Assembly: GCA_014904845.1 (NCBI GenBank)
Contig: MU119324.1
Coordinates: forward strand, 1 to 64,000
Length of the DNA: 64,000 nt
From: Acephala macrosclerotiorum
Taxonomy: Eukaryota > Ascomycota > Leotiomycetes > Helotiales > Mollisiaceae
Direction of reading: 5' to 3'
In this document: one piece after another, positions 38,745-49,469 of the stretch
Position numbering within the stretch: the stretch's first letter is position 1
Layout of the letters: each line of letters starts with the position of its first letter
Translations under genes and position numbers: made by a program
The notes under the pieces: generated by a model
Seen by the model: only the letters and a program-made list of their open reading frames with translations
Told to the model about the DNA's origin: nothing
The model's database searches: none

Positions 38745-40654
38745 GATTATAAGCCCGGAAAGTGCTCATTGAAATTGTCGTATCTTTTTACTTTAAAATA
38801 TCAACTCTATTCGCTATAGCGACTTCAGCAGTTTCAATCGGTGCTACAGTACTTACTTTTACAGCATCTCATTACGTCTGCAAATGAAGTAAAATTGAAA
38901 TCTTTACAAAGAATAACTATTCTCGATTCAAGAATTCTTGTCTAGTCGCTCTTGTTAGTATTTATACTATAAAACTAGTTAATAGTAAAAAATTGAAATC
39001 GACTTTTTTTGCGTTAATCGATCGAATTACGACCTGAGAGAAAAAGACTATTAAAATCATTCAAATTATTTCAAACAGTATAGACAATAGACTACAAAAC
39101 AAGATTTTTTTATTAGTTTTTTTCGAAAATATTAAAAAAATTTGAAATGAACTCAAGAAATACGATAAGATCGTTGATTTTGTTTAAGTATTTATTCAAC
39201 GAACGAACTTTGAACAAAAGAAGTTCGAGATTTCTAAAGAAATCAGAAAATTCGTAGATCGTTTCGAGTTCTACAAATTTCAATTTGCAATAATCGAAAA
39301 ATTAATTATCGATAATGAGATTTTAAATCGAATTATAGTAATTATTTTTAAAAATAGTAATTACGAAAGTACGAAATATTATATTTTTCGTTTGTTAAAA
39401 ATCGAGCGTATATTCGATAAAGCGATTACTATATTACAAATCTATAATAAAAAAAAGAGATTTCAATAACTGTAAATTATACTCGTAAAAAGAACAATAG
39501 TATAATTGTAAACAATTTCGTAGTAATAAATAAATTAGAAACAGAAAGCGAAAGATTGATTGTAATAATTGCAATAATAATAATAATAAATATCGTGAAA
39601 AAAAAAAAAGTAATCGTAGAAAATTTGAATTATTAGTATTTCGTTTTATAAGATCTAAAAATCGTCGAGACGATAATAACGATAATAAGAAATTCGTTGA
39701 TTATAATTAGTTTGATTTAAATTAATGTAATTAATATATGTATTATAAGTATTATAAAATTGAATGTAAAATAAAACAAAAAAATAAAAAAGTTAATAAA
39801 AAACAAAATCAAAAGAATTTTAAGTAAATAAAAATTGCAATAATTAAATTTATTATTAGAGTAAATAGAGTAATTATAAGTAAAATACAATAGAATTTTT
39901 TTTTTTTTGTTTATTTTATTGTATTTATAGTATTTTTATTAATAATAATAGTATTTGTTCGATTATTATTTAAAAATAAAATTGAGAAATATATTGAACG
40001 TTTATATAAGAATTTTATTTACTATTTTCGATAGATAAAAATTTATACTAGTAAAAAACAATTTTTACTTTTATTATTTTTATTATTTCGAGTATTAATT
40101 AAACGAGTTTAAATTCTATTATTTATTTTAAATTCTAGTATTTCGAAATACTTTAATAGTATACAATTTAATTTCATATATTTAAAACGTTGACAAATAT
40201 CAAATCAAATTATTACGACAAACGATATTATTATAAACGCAATTAAATATTAAGATTAAATTTAAATAATTTTTCAAAAAAAAATTGAAACTTAAAAAAG
40301 TTTAATATATATTAAGTTTTGAAATAATAAAATTAATTTCTATTCTACAATTTATAGAAAATAAAATAGTAATTATATTAAAAAAAAACGAGTAATTAAT
40401 ATTACAAATAATAGAAATAAAAAAGTAATATTTATAGTTTTTAAAAATTTTAAAAATAATTTTTTTATATTAAATTAATATTAAAATATTAATAATATTA
40501 TTATATATTCGATAAATATTGTTTTGAATATATCGACGAAAATTCGATTATTAATAAAGTTTTTCGAAGTAATAAATCTTAAAAAAACTTTATAAAAATT
40601 TATATATTGATATATTAATATTTTGATTATATTAATTATAATGTACTTCGAAAA

Positions 40655-40846
40655 TTGATCAATATTACAAATATAAAAATATTGAGATTTAAATTATATA
40701 TTGAGTATAAAATATGTGAAATTTGTATAACGAATAAAATCAAAAAAATTTTTAAAAAGAAAACAAATAGTAAAATTATTAGAAAAAAGAAAAAATTATA
40801 TAATAATATTTTTAATAAATTGTTTAAGTTCTATAAAAAGAATTAA
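40655..40846 (+). pseudogene. Copia D GAG-pre-integrase/integrase fragment
   Basis: A 63-codon open stretch contains ICEICITNKIKKIFKKKTNS, which fits the 'CevC..gK..r.f' cysteine pair that ends the GAG-pre-integrase domain, followed by the lysine-rich linker into the integrase core. It is internal to the polyprotein, so its ATG is not a true start. Confidence 0.6.
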
Positions 40847-42417
40847 TATTTTTTTATAATTACAAACGATATAATAAAATATTTTTAAATCAAATTTTTA
40901 AAAAATAAAAATACAAGAAAAATTTAATTTTATATTCGAAAAATTTATAGAATTATTAAAAAAAATATAAAAAAAAATATTATTTACTTTAAATGTGACA
41001 ATAAATCGAACGAGTTCAAAAAAGATTTTTAAAAATAATTTAAAATATTGTTTAGTTTTTTTAAATATAAGTTTTGTTTATTATATAAATATTTATTGAA
41101 TAATATTATTAAACGAGTAATATAAACAATAAACAATATCGTTAAATTTATAATTTACGAAATCAAATTTTTATTGATTTTTTGAAATTATATTATAAAG
41201 TATATAATTTGAATTAAAAATAAAGTACTAATAAACGTATTTCTATAATTAATCTTGAAATTTGAATTAGAAAATTAAAAAATATATATTTTATTTGAAA
41301 TTTATATTAAAAAAAAAATTCGATTTTTTAATATTACAAAATTTTTTAATTGTTTTTAAATGTTAAATTAATATTAAAAAACTCAAGAATTAATCAAATA
41401 AATAAATTTTTAGAATTAAAAAAAAGTATATTTTCGTAAATATTATTGAAAATAATATTTATAAATTATTAAATTACAAAACATTGAAAAAATTCTTTCA
41501 ATTGATATTAAATTTTATAAATATAAATTTTTAAAACTTTTTATTTTTTAAAAATTCAAATATATTATAATAAATTTATTTATTACTAATAATATAATAT
41601 ATAATTATATCGTTATCAATATTTTAATTGATCGTTTTTTTAATAATAAAATGATTAATAGTATTGAAACACGTATTAATAAGAATAATAATATTGAAAT
41701 AAGTATTTGCGAAATTAAAATTGAAATAAGTTTAAAATTAGTAATCGAATTAAATATCAATATTTAAAGTTTTAATTAAACTCAAAAACAATATTTATTT
41801 CAAATATTAAAAATTAATAATCGAACGATTAAAAGAATTAAGAATTTTTATAATTTTTTTACTAAGGCAAAAAAAATATTTTTCTTTCAAATAATAAAAC
41901 AATTAATAAAAATTTTAAACGTTGTTTATTTAAACGAAAAAAAATCATTTTTTCTAAGTGTATTTAACGTTTTATTCGAGTTTTGATTATTGATAAAATC
42001 TTAAAAAAAAAACGCTTTTAATTGAATAATAATAATCGTTATTAAATTCGAAGTTTTTCAAAAAATAAATATTTATAAGATTACTAAGTAATAAAAAGAT
42101 TATTTTAAGTAAATAAATACTAAAAAAAAAGTTTAATATTCGTAGTAAATTAATTCGATATAAAATTAAAATTGTTATTAAAAAATTCGAATAAATTTAT
42201 AATATTGATTATTTTGAAACGTTTATTTTTATTATAAAATATATAATTCTACGAATATTTTTAATATTTACTACAAAATATAATTTAAAAATAAATTACA
42301 TTAATATAAATTTAGTGTTTTTAAATTTTTTTTTTAAAAAAAAAAATTTATATAAAAATTTTTAAATTTTTTTATAAATTTTATTTTGAACTCAAAAATA
42401 AAAATATTTATTTTTTA

Positions 42418-42615
42418 CTCAAAAAATCACTTTACGAACTCAAATAAATTTTTCGAATATAATTCAATAAAATTAAACAATATTTCGAAAAACTAAAATT
42501 TATTACATTTAAAACTAATTTTAATCTCTTTATAAAAAAAAAAATTTATATTCTTTTGTTTGTCGATAATATACTAATTATTAAAAATAAAATAAATATA
42601 AATATTATTAAAATC
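42418..42615 (+). pseudogene. Copia D reverse transcriptase fragment
   Basis: The frame reads LKKSLYELK, stop, IFRI, stop, FNKIKQYFEKLKFITFK, then IYILLFVDNILII. This is the classic copia block 'LkKsLYGLKQsPRlWf.ki...L...Gf', followed by 'yvllYVDDilii'. The glycine reads E, the glutamine codon reads TAA, the tryptophan position is a stop, and the second catalytic aspartate at 42568-42570 reads N. All four are single C-to-T or G-to-A changes. Confidence 0.88.
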
Positions 42616-43917
42616 AAAATCAAAAAACGTTAAAAAAATAAAAATTTCAATTTTATTATTATTTTTATAAAATTTTAAATCGAAAGAAATCACGAGAATT
42701 ATATTTTTATAATTTATCAAAAAATATATATAAACAAACTATTACTATAATTCGATTTCGAATACTCGAATTAAATGAATTTATTATTTTTATAAAATAT
42801 AATTCTACAAAAAAAAAAAAAAATTAATTAAATAAAAACGATTTTTATTTTTACAAATAAATTATTAATACTACGATTTATTTAATTAATTACACGAGAT
42901 TAAATATTAATTATTACGTTAATCAATTTATTAAATTTATATTTAATATATATTTCGAATATTTATATTTTACGAAATAATTTTTTCGATATTTTAATAA
43001 AACGAAAATAATAAAAATTATTTACAAAAAAACGTTAATTAAAAATTATAATATATTTTTCGATTTTATATAGAAAATTGAAAACGATCGTAAATCGTTT
43101 TTAGAATAAATAGTAATATTAAAAAATAGAGTAATTTTATAGATAATACAAAAACAATAAAATACAATACAAAGTTCGATGAAAACAAAGATTATAATAG
43201 TAAATAAAATCGTAAAAAAAATAATTTGATTAAAAAAACTATAATCGAAAATTATTAAAAAAATTTTTAAAAAACTTTTTATTTTATATTATAACAATTT
43301 TTCTATGATCGATTTTAATACAAATACGAAATTTTTAAACAAATTTAAATATATTAAAATTTAATATTTCTATATAAAAAACGATATAATTATTAAAAAT
43401 AAATTGAAAATAAAATCAATTTCAAAAAACGATTAAATTGCAAATATTTTTATAAAACAATTATTTTACGATCAATTTACAATTCACAAAATTATAATGA
43501 ATTTGAATAAAAATTAATTTGATACAAAAAAAATTATAATATTGTTTACGAATTTCAAAAATTAAAATAATAATAATAAAAAAACGAATTAAAATAAAAC
43601 GAAAGTTTTTTTGAGCAAATTTGAAATACTTTTTAATTGTAAAATAAAAACTAAAAATGTTTTATTTAAAATCGAAGTTTCATAAGAAAAATAAACTTTT
43701 TTTAACTCTTTATAAACTTTTCTACGAAATAATTGAGACTAGTACTATAGAGTTTAATGAGACTTTTTATGACGATTCGATACTACAATTGATAAAAAAT
43801 AAAGAACGATAGATTATAATGATAGTTGGTGCGATAGTTACGTGAAAATATTGATTATTTATATTACTTTGGACATTAGAATAGATATATCTCTACAGTG
43901 CTTTTCAGCAGGGGGCG

Positions 43918-44052
43918 TATTAAACTTTCGAGTGGTTTTAGTGCTGAGTAAGCACTGCAATAGATATAATGTCCCCGCACCTAGCTAGATCTTTCAACCT
44001 AAATCAATCAACCAGACCATCAAGTCCATCGAATATATCACTCAAATTGACA
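43918..44052 (+). repeat. Copia D, 3' LTR
   Basis: 135 bp, partner of 38610-38744. It ends attgaca, followed by the GGCAG duplication. Confidence 0.93.
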
Positions 44053-44345
44053 GGCAGAGGCTCGAGGAGATTGACGCACCAAATGGTTGGCCGCCCAGAC
44101 TATATGTGCCAGTTCTACAATTGACTCAATTTATATAACCTCACTTATCCAGCTACTCAATATCCGGGAGCTTCACAGCCAGAATCAGATAATGGCGAAA
44201 TGTGGGACGTTGCTGGGAAATGGGAGCTACATTGTCCAGGCATGGCGGCTTGTTTTGGCCAATTTCGACCCTACACCATGACCATACGTGTGATATCGAA
44301 TCACACCGCAAGGCAGCTTTGCGAACTGTTCGACTTTGGCTGGTA
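44053..44345 (+). pseudogene. Interrupted host gene, fragment 2 (between copia D and Tc1)
   Basis: Two frames carry protein-like sequence. The first continues fragment 1 (EEIDAPNGWPPRLY) and stops at TAA near 44136. The second is open from 44125 to the Tc1 insertion site and reads TQYPGASQPESDNGEMWDVAG, then MTIRVISNHTARQL and CELFDFGWY. A frame change or an undetected intron must lie between them. The WDVxGxW...FDFGxxxG layout resembles an uncharacterised fungal protein family, but I recall this only by pattern and give no function. Confidence 0.5.
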
Positions 44346-44450
44346 CTCTCCCCCCCCCTAATTAATTGTAACAGTGGGTCTATTCCAAGGGTTCTTACAA
44401 GGGGTTCTACAGGGGGTTCTACAGGGGGTTTTACAAGGGATAATAGCCAA
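44346..44450 (+). repeat. Tc1 left terminal inverted repeat
   Basis: Begins ctctcccccccc, followed by taattaattgtaacagtggg and the 12-bp repeat array at 44386-44433. Its reverse complement is at 45767-45875. Confidence 0.95.
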
Positions 44451-44567
44451 TTAAAATAAGAGAGCTAATCACATGATATCAAAGTCCAAGTTCAAGTCCA
44501 AAACACCAACATTTCAATATCTTGTAGGTCCCCCATTAGCTTCAATCACAACCCGACACCTATCCCA

Positions 44568-45719
44568 CTATAACTCAAAAAGTCTTTCTATATAGCTATC
44601 TAGTACAACATCCCAAGCCTCTTGAATTATCCTTCTCAAATCATCCAAAGGAATGCTTTTAGCATCATAATAAGCTTGGAAATAATGCTCTTGAATATAC
44701 CTTTTCATCCAACTCCAAACATGCTCAATGAGGTTTAAATCAGGAGAATAGGGAGGCCAATCGATTGTAGGCAAATTCCGACGATAGAGGTTATCTTGTG
44801 TCTCAAAAGATCTATGACAAGAGGCTCTATCATGTTGCCAAGCTAATTGAATTCCTCTTGCTCTCTCGGCCTCAAACCAAGGCTGTATCTGTGACAATAT
44901 AACCTCATTATACTTCCTAGAATCCATAGATCCCCACTCCTTTTCCCAAAAGGTTGCAGGGCCTTTCCTTCCTCCGCAGATTGTGCCATGAAACATCCAA
45001 GCTGGCCGCTTAGAGTACTTGTGTTGCAAGTTATCTGGGTGATATCGGTCTTTGCGAATAGCTTCAGCGTCCCCCTCAATAAGCACTGTCACAAAGCTCT
45101 GAGTAAAAGCTCCTCCATGTGCCCAAACCTCGTCAGAGAATACCTGTCGATAAAGCCGTTCTCGAGACCAAGCTAATCCTTCTCTTGCAAAAGCAACCCG
45201 ATATGCCATGACATTTGAATCGTCCGAAAACCCTTTCCGTTTAGCTACTCGTCTGCCATATCCAATAGACCTAAACGCCGTCCGAATAGCCTCAAATCCA
45301 TAGTCTTGTAGCCCTAGATCTGGTGCATAAGCAGGCAAGTGTTGGAAAGGGATACGCCGGTGCAATGGATCAGCTAAAAGCCACTCTTTAAGCTGAGCAA
45401 CCTTTTCTTCAGGAATAACCGGTTTCCGCCCGCATACTCCCTTCCTTTGTGGAGTTATTGGGTTGTTCTGTGCATGTCTAATCTGCCGAAGGGTATATCC
45501 GTATTGCTCATGATATTTCTTCCAAACGGTGCGAGGTGTAGCCCAATCAAGAGCAGTTTTGATGCGTAAACGGTCAGATCGAGTGGTTTCTCGTGCATAT
45601 CGCTTTCTAGTAGGCGTTCGTGGGAGAGGAGGAATAGGAGGGAGGTTTGATATGATTCGTGGTCGATTTGGAGTATTGAGTAGCCGGTGGATATCTATTA
45701 ATGCTGTGAATAGCTTCAA
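44568..45719 (-). CDS. Tc1-like DD34E transposase
   Basis: 383 aa without introns. The N-terminal part carries a helix-turn-helix DNA-binding region (about residues 45-150, including RLRIKTALDW and GRKPVIPEEKVAQL). The DDE catalytic core follows, with D196 in FSDEVWAHGG, D297 in WQHDRASCH and E332 in YSPDLNLIEHVW, leaving 34 residues between the last two. That spacing is the Tc1 signature. The block WPPYSPDLNLIEHVWSWMKR is typical. All catalytic residues are present and no stops or frameshifts occur, so it could be active. The enzyme would cut at the terminal inverted repeats and reinsert the element at TA sites. An alternative internal start is possible, because the first 40 residues look weakly conserved. 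Confidence 0.95.
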   Translation of the reverse strand: MKLFTALIDIHRLLNTPNRPRIISNLPPIPPLPRTPTRKRYARETTRSDRLRIKTALDWATPRTVWKKYHEQYGYTLRQIRHAQNNPITPQRKGVCGRKPVIPEEKVAQLKEWLLADPLHRRIPFQHLPAYAPDLGLQDYGFEAIRTAFRSIGYGRRVAKRKGFSDDSNVMAYRVAFAREGLAWSRERLYRQVFSDEVWAHGGAFTQSFVTVLIEGDAEAIRKDRYHPDNLQHKYSKRPAWMFHGTICGGRKGPATFWEKEWGSMDSRKYNEVILSQIQPWFEAERARGIQLAWQHDRASCHRSFETQDNLYRRNLPTIDWPPYSPDLNLIEHVWSWMKRYIQEHYFQAYYDAKSIPLDDLRRIIQEAWDVVLDSYIERLFEL

Positions 45720-45766
45720 AACAATGAATATTGAGGTTTTTTTAGAGGTTGAGGACCCTTACTCTG

Positions 45767-45875
45767 ATTGGCTATTATCCCTTGTAAAACCCCCTGTAGA
45801 ACCCCCTGTAGAACCCCTTGTAAGAACCCTTGGAATAGACCCACTGTTACAATTAATTAGGGGGGGGGGGGAGAG
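45767..45875 (-). repeat. Tc1 right terminal inverted repeat
   Basis: Reverse complement of 44346-44450, with a run of 12 G instead of 8 before the terminal GAGAG. The extra 4 bp are the only length difference between the arms. Confidence 0.95.
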
Positions 45876-46034
45876 TACAAAGGTGTGTTCCGATGCTCTA
45901 CAGATACAAACCCGTACCAGCGTACGCCCAATGAGTTCTTTCTCCGAGCGAATCTGACTCCATCTACCAATCATCCTACATTCTACCGCTGGCGAGGGAA
46001 AGCGGTGTACGATCAAGCCAATCGAGATCGCTAG
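45876..46034 (+). pseudogene. Interrupted host gene, fragment 3 (3' end)
   Basis: If the Tc1 element and one TA are removed, the frame from 44125 passes through FDFGWY straight into KGVFRCSTDTNPYQRTPNEF and on to FYRWRGKAVYDQANRDR, ending at TAG 46032-46034. The exact fit of 52 further codons across the junction shows that this was coding sequence of one protein. The YRWRG block after the FDFG block strengthens the resemblance to an uncharacterised fungal family. Confidence 0.6.
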
Positions 46035-46970
46035 AGGCGAAGGTATTAGATATGAAAGATCGACGGTTCATGACACTTTGAAGAGCAGGCACACGCACCT
46101 GCCTGTCCTCTCTACGCAGATGAGAAGTTCTGATGTTTGTATAATTATTTGTATTGCTGACGTGTCGCTTCTTATTCTCCCCATCGTTCTAGCCTACAAT
46201 CAATACCGACATGACATAAACTTTTCTTGCGATTTTTCTGCTTGCGTGTATGAGTCGAATATCAAAGCTTGGAGCTAGGACTCGTACGAGGTTCAAAGTT
46301 TTACAGGCTTCAGACGGCACAGAATCATTGGCGGCCCTTGCAAAATGGGTTCTGGCGCGTGGGGAAAGTGTGTTTAGGCCAACGAGTATTTCATAGAAAT
46401 GCGGCGCTGACAAAGCAGGAATCACAGCATAAGAGGTTGTTCTTTCCTATTTTTAGCACATCCACGAAGCTTTTCGTCAACTGAATTCATGTTCGCTATT
46501 TTCATTGTATTTCTTTTTCAGGTGGGGATCATCGCGATCTTCCCTATTCGACCAATGCGATTATTTGAAACATGATAGAAACAAAATCCCGGACAATAGG
46601 TGCGAAAGTTAATTCTCGGAGATATATTGCTATTTCGATGCTCAAACTGGGGAAGTGGATTTGTGGCTGATGAGGATGGTGATGATTGTGGTCTGCGCGT
46701 TTCGGAAATTACTGGTGGGGATGTGGACAGTGGAGCCTAACGTCGTCTGGAATTTGAACTATCTTTCCAGTCTACTATTTTGAAATCCTTTCGTACCTAT
46801 TCAACAGATGGGAATGGGTTGTATAAGAACGAGGTATGTTGCTGCAGTGCATTGGAATAATTCACTGTCAGTTCAGTTGAATTATTTCTTCCTTTTCGTT
46901 ACATTCCTTCTCCCCTCTTTTGCCTCCTTTTGCCAGTTATTTCTTTCTTTCATACCTTCATTAGAGCATC
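46035..46970. other. Intergenic region, presumed tyrosinase promoter
   Basis: Only short overlapping open frames that look random. No repeat or RNA gene is recognised. The 5' control region of the tyrosinase gene must lie here. Confidence 0.6.
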
Positions 46971-48227
46971 ATGAAGAATACCGTGCCATTTTGTATTGCC
47001 ATATCAGCAGTTACACTCGTTACAGGCTCGCCATTCATTTCTCCTCGCACCCCCGTCGACACCCTAGGCTTTGCTCACAAACGAGACAACGTCTCCTCAG
47101 CTATCACCAGCCTGACTTTCTTCAATGGAACCTGTATGGCACTCTGACTTATCTTCGATATTTCTTCCTAATGCAGACAACAGGCACAGCCGACACAGTC
47201 GAAGTACGCAAAGAATGGCGAAGCCTAACAGACACAGAAAAGGCAGCATATATCGATGCAGAGCTCTGCCTGATGGCACTCGACGGCGAGACAGGTCTTC
47301 CTGGCGCTGTAGGGAGATTCGATGACCTGCAAGCTGTACATCAACATTGGACCAACACCACCAATGGCGATATCATCCACAGCGTGGTAAGTTTACCAAC
47401 ATCCGCAAATATTCTTGTAGCTAACGGTTTCTCAAGGGTCAATTCTTGCCCTGGCATAGATGGTTCGTCTATACCCACGCAACCCTCCTTCGTACCCAAT
47501 GCAACTACACCGGCACCATCCCGTACGTCTCCCTCCCTTTTCCCCTATCCTCCGTCACACTCAAATAACCCTCCCAGATGGTGGGATGAAGCCCTCGACG
47601 CCGCCTCAGGCAACTTCTTCCAATCAAACATGTGGTCTGACGATACTGGCTTCGGCGGCAACGGCACAGCGCCCGATAATTGTGTCACAACCGGCCCCTT
47701 TGCAAATCGCACAATGCATATAGGTCCCATGGAAGCGACGACTGATTATTGCTTTAAGCGGGATTGGGATAATACATTGGGGGTGGCGGATGCGAGTCAG
47801 GAAAATGTGGATGAGTGTTATGCTTATAATGATTATGCAAGTTTTTGGGAGTGTTTGATTGCGTTGCCGCATGTTGCGGGGCATGGTGGGACGGGGGGTG
47901 TGGTAAGTTCTATCTTCTCTTTGCAGAGTTGGAGGGAATGAAGACTGATAGAAGCAGATGGTGGATGGCGACTGCTCTCCCGGAGACCCGATCTTCTTCT
48001 TACATCATAACTATCTCGATCGTCTGTGGTGGCAGTGGCAGCAATCCAACTCCTCGAGTCGAATGTATGATATGGCCGGGTACACAACTTCCGAGGAGCC
48101 AGCTACGGGGTGGGTGAACACGACGTTGAGTTATGTGATGAGCATGTATGATATTATTCCGAATGTCACCGTCGAGCAGGTTATGAATGTGCAGGGTGGG
48201 TATTTGTGTTATGAGTTTGAGTATTAG
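46971..48227 (+). CDS. Tyrosinase (secreted, short form)
   Basis: Five exons (46971-47133, 47184-47386, 47437-47522, 47578-47902, 47958-48227) give 348 aa. Introns are 50-55 bp with GTATGG, GTAAGT, GTACGT and GTAAGT donors. The first uses the acceptor after acaacag, the one that restores NGTCTADTVEVRKEWRSL. Residues 1-20 form a signal peptide. The CuA region is DLQAVHQHW followed by HSVGQFLPWHRWF (about 120-132), and the CuB region is HVAGHGG (H249, H253) with GDPIFFLHHNYL (H275/276). The enzyme would oxidise phenols to quinones outside the cell or in the secretory route. It is short for the family and lacks the long C-terminal extension of pro-tyrosinases, so it belongs to the short secreted group. 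It is the first intact gene beside the transposon block. Confidence 0.92.
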
Positions 48228-48953
48228 GGTGTGGAAAGGAAGGGTCGCTGGTGCGGTTGAAGAGGAAAGTTTGCGAGACGGACGAAAAGCGGGGTACAGG
48301 TTAGAATAGAAATCCATTTTTCATTCTATATATACATTTACTTCGAGCCGTCGTGCCTTATTGCTGGTAGTCATTCTCGGAATTTGCATCTCGAGCTCGC
48401 TTCTAAGATGCCGCGTGGACGGATTATGCGCGGTTTCCAGAAATTCGCGACAGCAAGAAGTAATCAGATTTGCAAGCGAAAGCCATTATCTGAAGACTTC
48501 TCTCCGATCCAAGTGATATGGAAATATCTCATCTGGGAGGACGTAGTTACGAAAGATGAGTGTTGTTGAACTGGACCCCGTCCCAACTAAGCAAGAGCCC
48601 CTGACGTAACCGAGGAGGGGCATTGTACCCCTCGCATCAAACACGGAAGAAACGCAACTCTGAAGTATATCCTTTTCCCCAAATATCTTATTTCCTTCCC
48701 ATCTGATTTGTCTTCACGACATCATTTCCAAGATGACTAGTCGTGGCCGGATGACTCATCTTAGACCGACGATGTCATTTTTTTGGTCGGTCTATAAAGT
48801 TAGTCGCTCCTTCCTTCGTACCACAACACCAATAATCAAACAAACAGGACGATGCGACTTCTTCCTTTCCACATCGACTTTCGAATTTCTTGACCTTCAC
48901 TTGGCAATAAATTCGATATCAAAACTACAAAACGCACAACAAAAACAAGAATC
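48228..48953. other. Intergenic region
   Basis: No supported gene. The short frame 48384-48569 on + has no family features. A pyrimidine/CA-rich leader (about 48,810-48,953) precedes the next gene, as is common upstream of fungal starts. Confidence 0.6.
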
Positions 48954-49469
48954 ATGGATCCCCTCGAAGAATTGGAGCGCATGGCTGCCAATGCCGCGAA
49001 GCTGACCGACGCAGAACCCGACGAGGAGGATGTAGAGCGCTGGGTGCAACTGTTCAAGTACGATTACCTCGAAGCCTACCAACTTCTCAAAGCGCACCGA
49101 GAAGACGTCACCCGCGAATCAATTTCCGACGAGCATTGGAACTTGGTCAAGGAAGACCGCGAGGCTGCGGGCTACGATCGAGAAGCATATGAACACTCCC
49201 TAACGCTTAAAGATGTGCTTCAAAGCCAGAGCACCGTCTTCCATGATACGGACGGAAAGAAATGGACGTTGTACAGGATTGGAGGATTGCTGGAAAGTAA
49301 GGAGAAGGTGAAGGAGATTGCGGAATTAAATGAGGTCCCGAAGGTTACGAAGGGGATGGGGTCCATGGGCATGTATGATTTTGTTTGGGTTGATCATCAG
49401 GCACGAGAAAATATTGAGGCGTGGGTGGAAATGCAGCAAGTTGTTGGGAAGAAGAAGCAGGATTCGTGA
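48954..49469 (+). CDS. Small acidic conserved hypothetical protein
   Basis: Single-exon gene of 171 aa. The ATG sits in the context aatcATGG after an A-rich leader. The protein is hydrophilic and acidic at the N terminus (LTDAEPDEEDVERWVQLF), with probable helices at about 1-60. The centre has KDVLQSQSTVFHDTDG and KKWTLYRIGGLLE, and the C-terminal half has MGSMGMYDFVWVDHQARENI. No signal peptide or membrane segment is seen. I do not recognise a named domain. The even codon use and lack of stops over 171 codons with protein-like composition support a real gene. It is probably cytosolic or nuclear. Confidence 0.75.
   Translation: MDPLEELERMAANAAKLTDAEPDEEDVERWVQLFKYDYLEAYQLLKAHREDVTRESISDEHWNLVKEDREAAGYDREAYEHSLTLKDVLQSQSTVFHDTDGKKWTLYRIGGLLESKEKVKEIAELNEVPKVTKGMGSMGMYDFVWVDHQARENIEAWVEMQQVVGKKKQDS

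Larger units (their letters stand above)
38610..44052 (+). mobile_element. Second Ty1/copia retrotransposon (copy D), RIP-mutated inside
   Basis: 5443 bp with 135-bp LTRs (38610-38744 and 43918-44052) and a perfect GGCAG target duplication (38605-38609 and 44053-44057). The left LTR begins tgttagac; the right begins tattaaac after transitions. A polypurine tract cagcagggggcg directly precedes the right LTR, so the plus strand is sense. Gag-like sequence lies about 39.0-39.5 kb, GAG-pre-integrase about 40.65 kb, reverse transcriptase about 42.4-42.6 kb. The internal part is AT-rich and full of stops, while the LTRs are only lightly mutated. The family is unrelated to copies A-C at LTR level. 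Confidence 0.93.
44346..45875 (-). mobile_element. Intact Tc1/mariner transposon
   Basis: 1530 bp bounded by TA dinucleotides (44344-44345 and 45876-45877). Terminal inverted repeats of 105 and 109 bp begin CTCTCC and differ only in the length of a terminal C/G run (8 against 12). Each arm contains four 12-bp direct repeats of the type agggggttctac. A single uninterrupted transposase frame lies between them. No RIP-type decay is seen, so the element is young or single-copy here. Confidence 0.95.
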
